64,000 nucleotides of DNA from JAKFYM01 sp964416595 (GTDB lineage: Bacteria; Bdellovibrionota; UBA1018; CAIPTA01), in contig CAYQES010000013.1 of the NCBI GenBank assembly GCA_964416595.1, forward strand, positions 7,498 through 71,497, read 5' to 3'. This document shows, in pieces, positions 9,285 to 18,581 of this stretch (within the stretch, counting starts at the first letter, position 1; each line of letters starts with the position of its first letter). Position numbers and translations under genes: made by a program. The notes under the pieces were generated by a model that had not been told where the DNA came from, did no database searches, and was given only the letters and a program-made list of their open reading frames with translations.

Positions 9285-9373
9285 CGTTGCTACTTAGCAT
9301 GTAATAATCGCAATGAGCTAATCAGGTAGGCCCCAACGCTCTTCAATAAATCCCCCCATTAGCCGATAAATAT

Positions 9374-9381
9374 GGTATACT
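9374..9381 (+). promoter_or_regulatory. Possible extended -10 promoter before array member 4
   Basis: The sequence TGGTATACT is a good extended -10 element (TGn plus TATACT) 16 bases upstream of the TTG start of member 4. No matching -35 hexamer is visible, which is tolerable for extended -10 promoters. It lies in the only sizeable gap (113 bases) after array member 2, so members 4 and 5 may have their own transcript. Confidence 0.35.
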
Positions 9382-9397
9382 ATAACCAGGGGATCCT

Positions 9398-10816
9398 TTG
9401 GCCACAATTGAAAAAAGCATTAAATTTTCAATACTTACAGCCATTAGCCTGGCTTGGGCCTCCGTTTGCCTTGGGGATCCTCCCCCTCCCCCCGAAGACG
9501 CCCCCTCCTTCATCCAACGTAATTCCTGGGAAGGCAGTTTCGATCGATCCGCTGACGCCACCCGGGCCGCGGAACTGGAGCTGAAAAAAGGCATCAACAT
9601 CACTTGCGACTCCGCCCAATTCCAAAATGCCGGCTTAACGGCCGCGCAAGTTTCCCAGCGCGTAGCCGATTGCCTAAAAACGCAACAAGAAGCCAAAGGC
9701 TACGCTGAAAAAACCGAAGGAATTCGCAAAACCCAAAGAGTGCTATCCGATGTAAGTAAAGTTTCCGATGCCGCCGCCGCAGGTGCCATAGGTGCTGCGG
9801 GCTATATGGAACTCATGCACAAAGATGCAACGCAGGCTGATAATTTACGAAGCGTTGCCAATATCGAAGAAGCCGCCGCCTACGCAGCTTATGCATCCGC
9901 CGCTACGGATTTTAGTCTCGGAGCTTACGCCTATCTCTCCCATAAACAAAAATTAGAGGATATGAAAGAAAAATTGGCCGGCGAAAAAAATTCACAAAAT
10001 CCTGAGGCCGTAGAAAAGCTCCACACCGCCGCCGAAGCCACCACCGAAGCCGCCTACAACCATATGTTGTACGGGGTGGGAAAGGCAGCCGTGGGTTATA
10101 CGGGCATGTGGCTCGCGAAAAATAATCGTAAAGAGGCGGAGCGTTTGTCGTCGATCGATACAACTGCCGTGGAACTGAATCCTGCTCTGGCAGCAGGCAA
10201 CTTGCCAAATAACGGCCCAGCTTATGTGCACAATAATAGCCCCCAAATTAGCTTTCCTAGTGGCACAAATACTGGAAGTGGCAGCACTTCCGTGGCCAGC
10301 TCAAGCCCCGTGATCTCTTCTTCCGGCGCATCGATGATGATGCCTTCCCGTGGATCTCGAAAATTGGCTTCCGCAAAAATGGGGCCTGCAGCTAGCGGCG
10401 GCGGAAGCAACAGTTTATTAAGCACCGGTGCTGGCGGTGGCGCGGCTGCTGGAGGATCTACGAACCAAGAAGCCACAGCCGAACCCACCAAAGAAGCTTT
10501 ACAAAGCTTTGAAATGTCACTCTCCGGCGGTGGTCCAAGTTATAGGGGCGGAAATAGCGGTAAGGCCGAGGGCCCCTCGATTCCGCAATTGTTAAGTAGC
10601 CTCATGGGAGGAGAAGAACCCACCAAATCCGCAGCCACGGGCCTTAACCCTAATCGAATGTATCGTGAAGCTTTAGCGGGTGGAGAAACACAGGGCTCAC
10701 CGGATGGCATTCACGAGAGTGAAGATAGTAGCCTGTTTGAGCTCATAAAAGCTAAGCATAACAAGATGTTAGAGTCCGGCCGTTTGCAGGGCCCCGGGGC
10801 CGTGAGCGTGAGGTAG
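9398..10816 (+). CDS. Secreted low-complexity protein, array member 4
   Basis: Exported protein of 472 aa and unknown function. It starts at TTG 9398, seven bases after CCAGGGG. The signal peptide ends near A-W-A-S-V-C-L-G, followed by a proline run. Residues of about 90-250 are Ala-rich helices that may associate with membrane or form coiled coils. A Gly/Ser-rich linker (about 285-365) follows, then T-K-E-A-L-Q-S-F-E-M-S-L and the C-terminal motif S-L-F-E-L-I near residue 445 ending in E-S-G-R-L-Q. Members 4 and 5 share the E-x-x-I/A-x-A-K-H/Y form of the motif, while members 1-3 have the R-V form. Confidence 0.8.
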   Translation: MATIEKSIKFSILTAISLAWASVCLGDPPPPPEDAPSFIQRNSWEGSFDRSADATRAAELELKKGINITCDSAQFQNAGLTAAQVSQRVADCLKTQQEAKGYAEKTEGIRKTQRVLSDVSKVSDAAAAGAIGAAGYMELMHKDATQADNLRSVANIEEAAAYAAYASAATDFSLGAYAYLSHKQKLEDMKEKLAGEKNSQNPEAVEKLHTAAEATTEAAYNHMLYGVGKAAVGYTGMWLAKNNRKEAERLSSIDTTAVELNPALAAGNLPNNGPAYVHNNSPQISFPSGTNTGSGSTSVASSSPVISSSGASMMMPSRGSRKLASAKMGPAASGGGSNSLLSTGAGGGAAAGGSTNQEATAEPTKEALQSFEMSLSGGGPSYRGGNSGKAEGPSIPQLLSSLMGGEEPTKSAATGLNPNRMYREALAGGETQGSPDGIHESEDSSLFELIKAKHNKMLESGRLQGPGAVSVR

Positions 10817-10822
10817 AAAGCC

Positions 10823-12352
10823 ATGGGTGCGCTAAATTCCTTACAGTTTTTGGCCGATAAGATGGGTATGAAAGCTTTAATCCTTTTAGCTGTATGTATG
10901 GTGTTGGGCATATCCACTGCGCATGCGGGTAATGCCTGTCAAACGATGGAGGAAGACATTAAGGCGATCGAGGCCGATGCCACCTTAGGCAGTCGTGAAA
11001 AAGATACTCGGATCGAAGAAATAAAAACAAGATGTAAAATAGCAGAGAGTAACTGCAACAAACTAAACAATGGCGTAAAGGATAAAATCGCCAAATGGGA
11101 TCCCGACCTCCAAGAGTGCATCGATTTAAAAGCTGACGCCCAAGATCTTCCCGCATCTGGAGAATGTGACCACGCTGAATTACTCCGTGGCACGAACCTA
11201 AAAGGCGAAGCTTGCAAAGACACAGCAGACACCATCCGCGATGTGGCCGGCCAGCAAGAGGCCCTCATGGCTACTACTACCGCTGCCACTACCGCCTACA
11301 CTGGCATGCAAGCCATGGACGCCACGGGCAGCCAGGCCGATTCACAAAAACGCCAACAAAACGTTTTCCAAGCATTAGCTCTTTCTAAAATCGCCACAGG
11401 TGGCGCGAACCTAGCAGGTGCGGCTCAATTAAAATCCGCCGCGAGTGATGCTGAAGCCAGCAGCAGCAGCATTTCTACCGCTCACACAAATTTGATGGAT
11501 ATATGTAGTAAAGAAAAAGTTCTCTCCTCCGAACAATGCTTTTATAAAAACTCGGAAAGCGTTGGCATCACCGGCACCGCCCAAGAATACGCCAACTTTG
11601 AACGCCTACGCATGGCCGCGGAACAAAGCAAAGAACAAGCAGAGATCGCCAACAATATGGCCATCGGCGCCGGTATCACGGGCTTAGCCGATACACTTGT
11701 AGGTTTACAAGCCATGCAAATGGCCCGAAGAGCTAATAAAAATAGCCAAAACATGGGCGCCTTGCCTCCTGCGTACAATCTCAACACTGGCGCAAGCGGC
11801 GGCATGGGCACTATTGGTGGTGGCGCCGGCACCGGTGAAACTCCCACGGATTACGGTTTGCCTTCTGACGGCGGCGGGCTCTTAGATGTGGCCAGTGGCG
11901 GCGTGGGCAATTCCATCAAAGGCGGTAAAGGCTTTGCAACGTCTGGAACTTTTAAACCCGAAAAATCTTCCGTGAGCACCGCCAGTGGCGGCGGCGGCGG
12001 TGGTGGCGGTAAGGGCAGCGGCGGAGGCAGTAATCCCGGCGGCAAAAATAATCGTGGACCTTATGGAGAAGGCAAAGATCAATATAGCCTCGGTGGTGGC
12101 GGCGGTGGTGCGGGTGGAAGTGGTAGAGGTGGCGAAAAAGCCGATGGCACCAATCCTTTTGCGGAAGCCTTGGCAAAACTTTTCCCGCCGGACCAAGCGG
12201 GTAAACCCGTAGTAGATGCCCGGGGCCTGGCTTCTACGGGCGCTCCTATCGCGGATTCTGAGCAAGGCTCAGAAGTGTATGCTTCCGATCTATCGATTTT
12301 TGAGCAGATCACGGCGAAGTACCGGCTCTTGGCTAACGCTGGTCGCCTCTAA
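10823..12352 (+). CDS. Secreted low-complexity protein, array member 5
   Basis: Exported protein of 509 aa and unknown function, six bases after member 4. The ATG at 10823 has GAGG upstream. An in-frame ATG at 10868 starts directly at the signal peptide (MKALILLAVCMVLGISTAHA) and may be the real start. The N-terminal 130 residues carry several cysteines; Ala-rich helical segments follow to about residue 300. Residues of about 310-440 are very glycine-rich, with runs of seven glycines. The protein ends with the shared motif S-I-F-E-Q-I-T-A-K-Y and finishes N-A-G-R-L. Confidence 0.8.
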   Translation: MGALNSLQFLADKMGMKALILLAVCMVLGISTAHAGNACQTMEEDIKAIEADATLGSREKDTRIEEIKTRCKIAESNCNKLNNGVKDKIAKWDPDLQECIDLKADAQDLPASGECDHAELLRGTNLKGEACKDTADTIRDVAGQQEALMATTTAATTAYTGMQAMDATGSQADSQKRQQNVFQALALSKIATGGANLAGAAQLKSAASDAEASSSSISTAHTNLMDICSKEKVLSSEQCFYKNSESVGITGTAQEYANFERLRMAAEQSKEQAEIANNMAIGAGITGLADTLVGLQAMQMARRANKNSQNMGALPPAYNLNTGASGGMGTIGGGAGTGETPTDYGLPSDGGGLLDVASGGVGNSIKGGKGFATSGTFKPEKSSVSTASGGGGGGGGKGSGGGSNPGGKNNRGPYGEGKDQYSLGGGGGGAGGSGRGGEKADGTNPFAEALAKLFPPDQAGKPVVDARGLASTGAPIADSEQGSEVYASDLSIFEQITAKYRLLANAGRL

Positions 12353-12397
12353 TTTTCTTCATTTCATCGTCAGACTCCCTACGCTATGCTTTAGGCC

Positions 12398-13699
12398 ATG
12401 GGCCGTTTTCTATTCCTGTTGATTTTGCTGCCACTATGGATGGCTAAAGCTCATGCTGTGGGCCCCACCTGGCCCTTAGCGGATATGCCCCGCTTTTGGA
12501 TCCTAGGCGAAGGCAACACTCACCTCAGCCTGGATGGTTTTTATTTTCACACCAAAGAAAATTACGACAATAACGGGCAAGTGAACCAACCGGCCGCGAT
12601 GGAACACGTGCGCTACGGCAATCTGCGCTTCCATGTGGGTTTTGGTTTCACGCCCCGGGTGAGTGTGTTTGTGCAAAGCAATGTGCACTCCCTCTTCATG
12701 GTGAATGCTAAAGGCAGCAATATTTCCGACGATGAAAACTACGGCTTCGGTGATACTTTTGTGGCTTTACGCTGGCTACTCTACAGGAGCCAGAAAACAG
12801 ATAAAGTTTATCCTACGGAATGGGCTCCAGAAACTTGGCTCGCGCTCATTGAGGGTAGCTGGCTCTTTCCACTTTACAACCAGGCAAAACCCGGCAAACC
12901 TCCGCTCGGGGACCAAAGCAACGATTTCACCACGATGCTGCGAGCCGTATGGTACGCCAACGAGTGGTTGGCGCTTGCGGGCAATGGTGGTTATATCTAT
13001 CGCACCGCCGGTTATTCTGCTGCGGCCGCTTGGGGAATACGCACAGACTTTAATTTTTTGCGGGAAAAAAAGGTTAGGTTTTGGCTGGATCTCCAAGCGT
13101 ACGAACGCACTTTAAAAGATGGTGTGATTCTAAACCCCGATCAACCGGACCCTATCCAAAGCGGAAGTTTATTATTTAAAAGCGACTCCCCCACTCTGCG
13201 CTTCGCCACACTTGGAGCCGCTTACCTCATTAGCAAAGAATGGGAATTAGCCGCGGGCGCGCTGTTTACTGCGTCGGGCATTAATGCGGCAAAAGGGTTT
13301 GGTGGTGCGCTCGGTTTAGCTTGGCGGCCCTACCAAGTTCCTGAACTCCGCTATGAAGAATACCGACGGCTACAACTGCAACGCCTCGAGAAAGAACCCT
13401 ATGTGTACCGTCAGCGAGCGGTGCTTCGCTATGGCTTGCGGGCCACAGTGGTAAAGGTGAGTTCCAAGGGAAATTTTTTCCAAATCGGTTATGGAGAAAA
13501 AGACGGAATAAAAGCGGGCGACACCTTCCAAGTATTTTTGCCGGATGATTTTAGCGGCAAAGCCCGCCGAGCCTTGGCCATGGCCAAAGTAGAAGTAGCT
13601 CGGCCCAATGATTCCTTCCTGCGTGTAGAGCAAAAATACGATCCGAGCATCCAAGTGCGACCCGGGTTCGAAGCGCGGCGCATTATCTTTGAGGAGTAG
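12398..13699 (+). CDS. Predicted outer-membrane barrel protein with C-terminal soluble domain
   Basis: Exported protein of 433 aa. The signal peptide is MGRFLFLLILLPLWMAKAHA. About residues 25-315 show alternating hydrophobic and aromatic strands with many glycines, typical of an outer-membrane beta barrel (R-F-H-V-G-F-G-F-T-P-R-V-S-V-F-V is one such strand). About 345-433 form a separate domain (A-T-V-V-K-V, G-I-K-A-G-D-T-F-Q-V-F) resembling the FlgT C-terminal or SH3-like fold. It directly follows the five-gene array on the same strand and is the natural candidate for an outer-membrane partner or exit channel, but that role is inference. Confidence 0.6.
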   Translation: MGRFLFLLILLPLWMAKAHAVGPTWPLADMPRFWILGEGNTHLSLDGFYFHTKENYDNNGQVNQPAAMEHVRYGNLRFHVGFGFTPRVSVFVQSNVHSLFMVNAKGSNISDDENYGFGDTFVALRWLLYRSQKTDKVYPTEWAPETWLALIEGSWLFPLYNQAKPGKPPLGDQSNDFTTMLRAVWYANEWLALAGNGGYIYRTAGYSAAAAWGIRTDFNFLREKKVRFWLDLQAYERTLKDGVILNPDQPDPIQSGSLLFKSDSPTLRFATLGAAYLISKEWELAAGALFTASGINAAKGFGGALGLAWRPYQVPELRYEEYRRLQLQRLEKEPYVYRQRAVLRYGLRATVVKVSSKGNFFQIGYGEKDGIKAGDTFQVFLPDDFSGKARRALAMAKVEVARPNDSFLRVEQKYDPSIQVRPGFEARRIIFEE

Positions 13700-13749
13700 T
13701 TCGGGATTTTCCGCTTGCAAGGCCTCCGACTCACCCATAACCTACTAAT

Positions 13750-14454
13750 ATGAAAAAGATTTGCGCGCTTCTTGCTTTAGCCATTCTGCTCCCTAGCCAA
13801 GGCTTCGCTAAAACCTTCGCGAACCAATTCATTGAATTCCAATTGCCAGAAAAATGGGAATGCCAATTGGACGGCACCGAGTGGATCTGCCAAAGCACAG
13901 ATGAACAAAAAAAGCGGGACGCGATCATCGTGCTCGCAGCCAAAATCAAAAAAGCGGGCATGGATGAACTTCCTGTTTACAAGGCTCACCTAGAAAAACC
14001 ACAGACCTACCAATCTTTAAGCGGAGAAGCCGTTACGTCTGAACCCCGCTATGTAAAAGAATTGGATATCTCCGGCAAACAATGGATCGACTCCCTCCAC
14101 TTGCAATCGGAAATCCCGGATTTCTACACCCGTTATTTGGCCACTGTGGAATCGGATCTCGGCATCCTTGTTACGTTCAGTGTGCGTAAAGACAAATACG
14201 AAGAGTACGCTCCTGACATCGAAAACATGGTGAAGAGCCTGCGCGCTTTCCGTAAACAAGGAGAAATCAATGCGGGCGGAGCTGGTGCGGGCTTAGGGGA
14301 CGCAGACAATCCGCTCTTTCCTGAGAGCGGCGAAGCTAGCCCTAAAAACAAAACCAGTGGGGATGGTTCCGGCGCCGAGAGCATGCTTTTAGTATTGTTA
14401 CTCGTAGCAGGCGGAATCGGTTTCTTCCTCTGGAAAAAACGCCAAAAGAAATAA
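13750..14454 (+). CDS. Membrane-anchored periplasmic protein of unknown function
   Basis: Protein of 234 aa with a signal peptide (MKKICALLALAILLPSQGFA), a soluble domain of about 150 residues, a Gly/Ser/Asn-rich linker and a C-terminal transmembrane helix (M-L-L-V-L-L-L-V-A-G-G-I-G-F) followed by a basic K-K-R-Q-K-K tail. This architecture puts the domain in the periplasm, held at the inner membrane by its C-terminus. Two cysteines (W-E-C, W-I-C) may form a disulfide. It ends the envelope locus that starts at 4653 and faces a convergent lytic transglycosylase gene two bases away. Confidence 0.7.
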   Translation: MKKICALLALAILLPSQGFAKTFANQFIEFQLPEKWECQLDGTEWICQSTDEQKKRDAIIVLAAKIKKAGMDELPVYKAHLEKPQTYQSLSGEAVTSEPRYVKELDISGKQWIDSLHLQSEIPDFYTRYLATVESDLGILVTFSVRKDKYEEYAPDIENMVKSLRAFRKQGEINAGGAGAGLGDADNPLFPESGEASPKNKTSGDGSGAESMLLVLLLVAGGIGFFLWKKRQKK

Positions 14455-14455
14455 T

Positions 14456-14950
14456 TTACAGGGCCGAACGTTCTCGCTCCAATTCCCGTAACACTTTCGT
14501 GACATAACTTTTTGTTTCTTTATAGGGAGGAACCCCGCGGTATTTGGTTACAGCAGTAGGCCCGGCATTATAGGCGGCGATCGCTAACGGCAAATTCCCT
14601 TGAAACCGATTGATCATGGTTCGTAAATAATGGGCACCGGCCAAAATATTGGCCCGGGGATTTTTGCGATCTAACGCCTTAACTTTGCCGATTCCCTCGG
14701 CAGTAGCCGGCATGATCTGCATTAAGCCCCGCGCGCCCACGGGAGAAACGGCCTTATGATTAAAATTGGACTCCACCTTGATCACAGCTCTGAGCAACGC
14801 AGGCTCTAAACTTTCCTTGGCTGCGGCCTCTTCCACATAGGCCTGGATGTATTCTAGTTGTAGATTGCGGAGGGAAACTTCCTTAGCGGGACTAAACGAT
14901 GGATAAAGTAAAAAGGCCATCGTGGCCAGCAGACAGAAAGTCCTTTTCAT
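14456..14950 (-). CDS. Slt-type lytic murein transglycosylase
   Basis: Cleaves the glycan strands of peptidoglycan. The 164-aa protein has a signal peptide and one SLT domain: the catalytic glutamate is in A-V-I-K-V-E-S (E60), followed by G-A-R-G-L-M-Q-I-M-P and A-I-A-A-Y-N-A-G-P. It is short for the family, a catalytic domain without extra binding modules. It acts in the periplasm. It is convergent with the envelope locus and upstream of an M16 protease gene on the opposite side. Confidence 0.9.
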   Translation of the reverse strand: MKRTFCLLATMAFLLYPSFSPAKEVSLRNLQLEYIQAYVEEAAAKESLEPALLRAVIKVESNFNHKAVSPVGARGLMQIMPATAEGIGKVKALDRKNPRANILAGAHYLRTMINRFQGNLPLAIAAYNAGPTAVTKYRGVPPYKETKSYVTKVLRELERERSAL

Positions 14951-14992
14951 CCTTTAATGCTAAAGCCTAACCGCTTAAGGGCAAAATTTTTT

Positions 14993-16258
14993 TTAACCCT
15001 GGAATTTTTTCAATGCACTTTTTTTCAAATCACCGAGGGCAACGATCAGCCAACGATTCCGACCAAACAACTCCCGGGAAACCCGCCAGATGTCTAGGGC
15101 GGTTACTTCATCCAACATGGCGCAAATTTCCGTGTCGCTCACCTGGCGCTCATAAAATAACTCACTCTTAGCCAGGGCATACATCCTGGTTTCCATGGAA
15201 TCGCTGCCCATGAGCACAGCGCTCTTCACGCTATTCTTGGCAATTTTTAGATCCTTTTCGTCTATAGGGGTGGCCATCATTTTTTCCACCTGCTCCCGCA
15301 TGAGCGTGAGGCATTCAGGCACCTGCTTGGGGCTCGTGGCCACATACATGCCAAAGAGCCCGCAATCGGTGAAAGGGGCCAAGGAAGAATACACAGTATA
15401 GGCGTAGCCTCTTTTTTCCCGAATTTCTTGAAAGAGGGCCGACGACATATTCCCGCCCAAAAAAGCATTCAACAAAAAAGCTGCCAAGCGATTGGGGTGA
15501 TTGATGGGATAACTTTCGCAAGCTAAGGTGATGTGGGCTTGGTCTGTGTCTCTTCTAATCACATACTGGCCCGGATGAAATTTTGGTTTCCGCAAACAGG
15601 CCTTGGGCAGCGGTTTTTTCTTGCCGCGAAAATCGCCCAAAAGTTTATTTAGTTTCCGCACCGTGAGAGCGTGATCCAAATCTCCCGCCATGGTGATCAC
15701 GATATTTTTGCTATAGTAGTGCTGATTGAAATAATCCCGCACATCCTCTCGAGTAAAAGATTTCAGCACTTCTTCGGTGCCTAAAATTGGGCGCCCCAAA
15801 GGATGCCCACCAAACGCTTTATCAAACAATACTTCGTGCACCCACTCTTCCGGACTCTCTTCCACCATGGCGAATTCTTGCAACACCACCATGCGCTCCC
15901 GCTCAAGCTCCACGGGATCAAAGCGGGAATCTTTTAAAATATCCGTGAGGAGTTCCAGGGCAAAATCGATTTCTTTGTGGGGAAGCGTGAGGTGGAAGCA
16001 AGTGTACTCCCGCGTGGTCATGGCATTGAAATCGCCACCCACAAGATCAACATCCCGGGCGATATCAAGGGAAGAGCGTTTGCTCGTGCCCTTGAACATC
16101 ATGTGTTCGAGAAAATGGGCCATGCCCGCTTGATTGGGAGTTTCGTGTCGGGAGCCGCCCTTCACCCACACACCAATGGAAAGGCTCTTGAACGAAGTGG
16201 CTTTCTCCGTGATCACCACGGTGCCATTTTTGAGCACGCTCCGTCGATAGAACTGCAT
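14993..16258 (-). CDS. M16 family zinc metallopeptidase (processing-peptidase type)
   Basis: A 421-aa protease of the pitrilysin/mitochondrial processing peptidase family. The inverted zinc motif HxxEH is seen as H-F-L-E-H (H48, E51, H52), with the distal glutamate in the E-R-E-R-M-V-V-L-Q-E helix. The second, inactive half carries R-G-Y-A-Y-T-V-Y-S-S. No signal peptide is present, so it is cytoplasmic. It is the gene after pnp on the same strand, as in many bacteria, but a terminator lies between them. Confidence 0.92.
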   Translation of the reverse strand: MQFYRRSVLKNGTVVITEKATSFKSLSIGVWVKGGSRHETPNQAGMAHFLEHMMFKGTSKRSSLDIARDVDLVGGDFNAMTTREYTCFHLTLPHKEIDFALELLTDILKDSRFDPVELERERMVVLQEFAMVEESPEEWVHEVLFDKAFGGHPLGRPILGTEEVLKSFTREDVRDYFNQHYYSKNIVITMAGDLDHALTVRKLNKLLGDFRGKKKPLPKACLRKPKFHPGQYVIRRDTDQAHITLACESYPINHPNRLAAFLLNAFLGGNMSSALFQEIREKRGYAYTVYSSLAPFTDCGLFGMYVATSPKQVPECLTLMREQVEKMMATPIDEKDLKIAKNSVKSAVLMGSDSMETRMYALAKSELFYERQVSDTEICAMLDEVTALDIWRVSRELFGRNRWLIVALGDLKKSALKKFQG

Positions 16259-16327
16259 GCTTTTATTGTACGGCAGGGTATGGCTACAGGCAGGAGTTTT
16301 TACTGTCGCACACGGAAACAGGAAAAG

Positions 16328-16365
16328 AAAAAACCCCCAGCACCCTGCGAGCAGGACACTGGGGG
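16328..16365 (-). terminator. Rho-independent terminator after pnp
   Basis: On the minus strand a GC-rich hairpin (CCCCCAG and CTGGGGG arms with an inner CCTGC/GCAGG stem) is followed by a run of six T. It lies 16 bases after the pnp stop codon and would end the rpsO-pnp transcript. Confidence 0.8.
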
Positions 16366-16381
16366 CTACAGCCTCTAAAAT

Positions 16382-18493
16382 TTAGTGTTTAGGAGCGTCC
16401 AGCAACACTTTGCGGGATAAACGCATTTTGCCTTGGCGGTCCACATCGAGCACTTTCACGTCGATGATGTCGCCTTCTTTCAATACATCCGTCACATTGC
16501 GCAGGCGTTCGTGGGCGATTTCGGAAATGTGCAAGAGACCATCGTTTCCGGGAGTCACTTCCACGAAGGCTCCAAAATCCATAATCTTCTTCACTTTGCC
16601 AGTGTACACCTTGCCCACTTGCACTTCTTCCACGATAGATTCGATGATCGACATCGCTTTTTTCGCGGCTTGCAGATCGGAGGAAGCGATATTGATCACG
16701 CCATCGTCGTTGATATCGATTTTGCAACCGGTGCTCTCGATGATTCCGCGGATCACTTTACCGCCGGAGCCGATCACATCCCGGATCTTATCCTGCTTCA
16801 CTGTCATAGTGAGAATGCGAGGAGCATTGGGAGAAATATCGGAGCGGGAATGAGTGATAGCCTTCGCCATCTCGCCCAAGATATGAATCCGACCGTCATA
16901 GGCTTGCTTCAAGGCTTGGCGCATGATGGCTTCGTTCACGCCCTCAATCTTGATGTCCATTTGGATCGCAGTCACGCCGTCTTTCGTGCCGGCCACTTTG
17001 AAATCCATATCGCCCAAGTGATCTTCATCACCCAAGATATCCGTGAGCACGGCCACGCGCTCGCCCTCTTTCACGAGTCCCATGGCAATACCAGCCACGG
17101 GTTTCGGAAAGGGCACACCGGCATCCATCAAGCTCATGGAAGAAGAGCAAACGGAGCCCATGGAAGAAGAACCGTTGGACTCTAAAGTTTCGCACACCAA
17201 ACGAACCGTATAAGGAAATTTATCCACATCCGGCATCATGGCCGCAATCGCCCGCTCGGCCAGTGCTCCGTGACCAATCTCCCGCCGGCCAGGGCCGCGC
17301 ATGAAACCGGCCTCACCCACAGAAAAGGGCGGGAAGTTGTAATGGAGCATGAATTTGCGAGTGGTGGAAGGCGAACGCAAGGGATCTACCATTTGCTCGT
17401 CGTCTTTTGTGCCCAAGGTGGTGATAGAGAGCACTTGGGTTTCACCACGGGTGAAAAGGCCAGAGCCGTGGGTGCGTGGTAAGATTCCCACTTCGCACTC
17501 AATCGGGCGCACGGTGGTGGTGTTACGTCCGTCGAGACGGGTGCCATTCAACACCATTTCCCGCATCACGTTGTAGCTCAAGAGTTCAAACATTCCGCTG
17601 AGCTCTTTTTCTTTTGCGGGTTTTTCTTCGTCGGAATAATTGGCCAAGAGTTTTTCATTGGCTTCCGCATGGATCGCGGCCAATGCATCCCGGCGGGCGT
17701 GCTTTTCTTTGATCTTAAACGCCTCGGAAACGCGGCTGTGGGCCAAGGCATGAAGGCCTTTTTTTAAGCTTTCATCCACTTGTGCGGGCACAAACTCACG
17801 TTTTTCTACGCCAACCATTTCCCTTAGCTTCCGCTGCATTTCGAGAATGGGCTTTAAAGAACGGTGGCCCTCTAAAATCCCTTGGAGCAATTGATCTTCG
17901 GGAACTTCTTGGGCGCCGCCCTCCACCATCATGATGGCGTTTTCGGTTCCAGCCACGAGCACTTCCATATCGCTCTCTTTTAGTTGAGCGAGGGTGGGGT
18001 TGATCACATATTTGCCATTGATTCGGCCAATGCGCACTGCAGCCGTGGGACCGTTGAAAGGTATATCGGAAATCGTGAGGGCTGCAGAAGCGCCGAGGGA
18101 GGCGGCCACGTCGGGATCATTTTCTGCGTCTACAGAAAGAACCGTGGCAATCACTTGCGTGTCGTTCAAATAGCCTTCAGGAAAAAGCGGGCGCAAAGGG
18201 CGATCGATCAAGCGGGCAATGAGGGTAGCCTCAGTGCTCGGGCGATTTTCCCGTTTGAAAAAGCCACCGGGGTATTTTCCTGCGGCATAGTATTTTTCTG
18301 CGTAGTCCACCGTGAGAGGGAAAAAGGACTGTCCGGGTTTTGGTTTTTTGTTGGAAACTGCAGTCACGAGCACTACGGTTTCTCCGTAGGTCACGAGCAC
18401 AGAGCCGTCAGCCTGTTTTGCCAAGCGGCCAGTTTCAATGGTGATCGGGCGGCCCCCAAAATCACAGCTGAGAACGGTTTTTTTATTTAACAT
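16382..18493 (-). CDS. pnp: Polyribonucleotide nucleotidyltransferase (PNPase)
   Basis: Phosphorolytic 3'-5' exoribonuclease of the RNA degradosome. The 703-aa protein has the expected order: first RNase PH domain (begins V-L-S-C-D-F-G-G-R), a helical linker, a second RNase PH domain (F-M-R-G-P-G-R-R-E-I-G-H, then M-D-F-K-V-A-G-T-K-D-G), a KH domain with G-S-G-G-K-V-I and an S1 domain (V-Y-T-G-K-V-K-K-I-M-D-F-G-A-F-V). Length is normal. It lies downstream of rpsO as in most bacteria, and a strong terminator follows. Confidence 0.96.
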   Translation of the reverse strand: MLNKKTVLSCDFGGRPITIETGRLAKQADGSVLVTYGETVVLVTAVSNKKPKPGQSFFPLTVDYAEKYYAAGKYPGGFFKRENRPSTEATLIARLIDRPLRPLFPEGYLNDTQVIATVLSVDAENDPDVAASLGASAALTISDIPFNGPTAAVRIGRINGKYVINPTLAQLKESDMEVLVAGTENAIMMVEGGAQEVPEDQLLQGILEGHRSLKPILEMQRKLREMVGVEKREFVPAQVDESLKKGLHALAHSRVSEAFKIKEKHARRDALAAIHAEANEKLLANYSDEEKPAKEKELSGMFELLSYNVMREMVLNGTRLDGRNTTTVRPIECEVGILPRTHGSGLFTRGETQVLSITTLGTKDDEQMVDPLRSPSTTRKFMLHYNFPPFSVGEAGFMRGPGRREIGHGALAERAIAAMMPDVDKFPYTVRLVCETLESNGSSSMGSVCSSSMSLMDAGVPFPKPVAGIAMGLVKEGERVAVLTDILGDEDHLGDMDFKVAGTKDGVTAIQMDIKIEGVNEAIMRQALKQAYDGRIHILGEMAKAITHSRSDISPNAPRILTMTVKQDKIRDVIGSGGKVIRGIIESTGCKIDINDDGVINIASSDLQAAKKAMSIIESIVEEVQVGKVYTGKVKKIMDFGAFVEVTPGNDGLLHISEIAHERLRNVTDVLKEGDIIDVKVLDVDRQGKMRLSRKVLLDAPKH

Positions 18494-18581
18494 TGGTATT
18501 CCTATTCTGAAGCGGCCGTGTGCGTTTATAGATACACCTCGGCCTTACGCTTCTTAAAAAATTAAGGTTTAGGCAGCGATC

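Noticed and set aside
16433..17185. A 250-codon open frame on the plus strand opposite pnp
   Set aside because: It lies entirely within the well-supported pnp gene and its His-rich product has no domain; it is a shadow of pnp codon usage.
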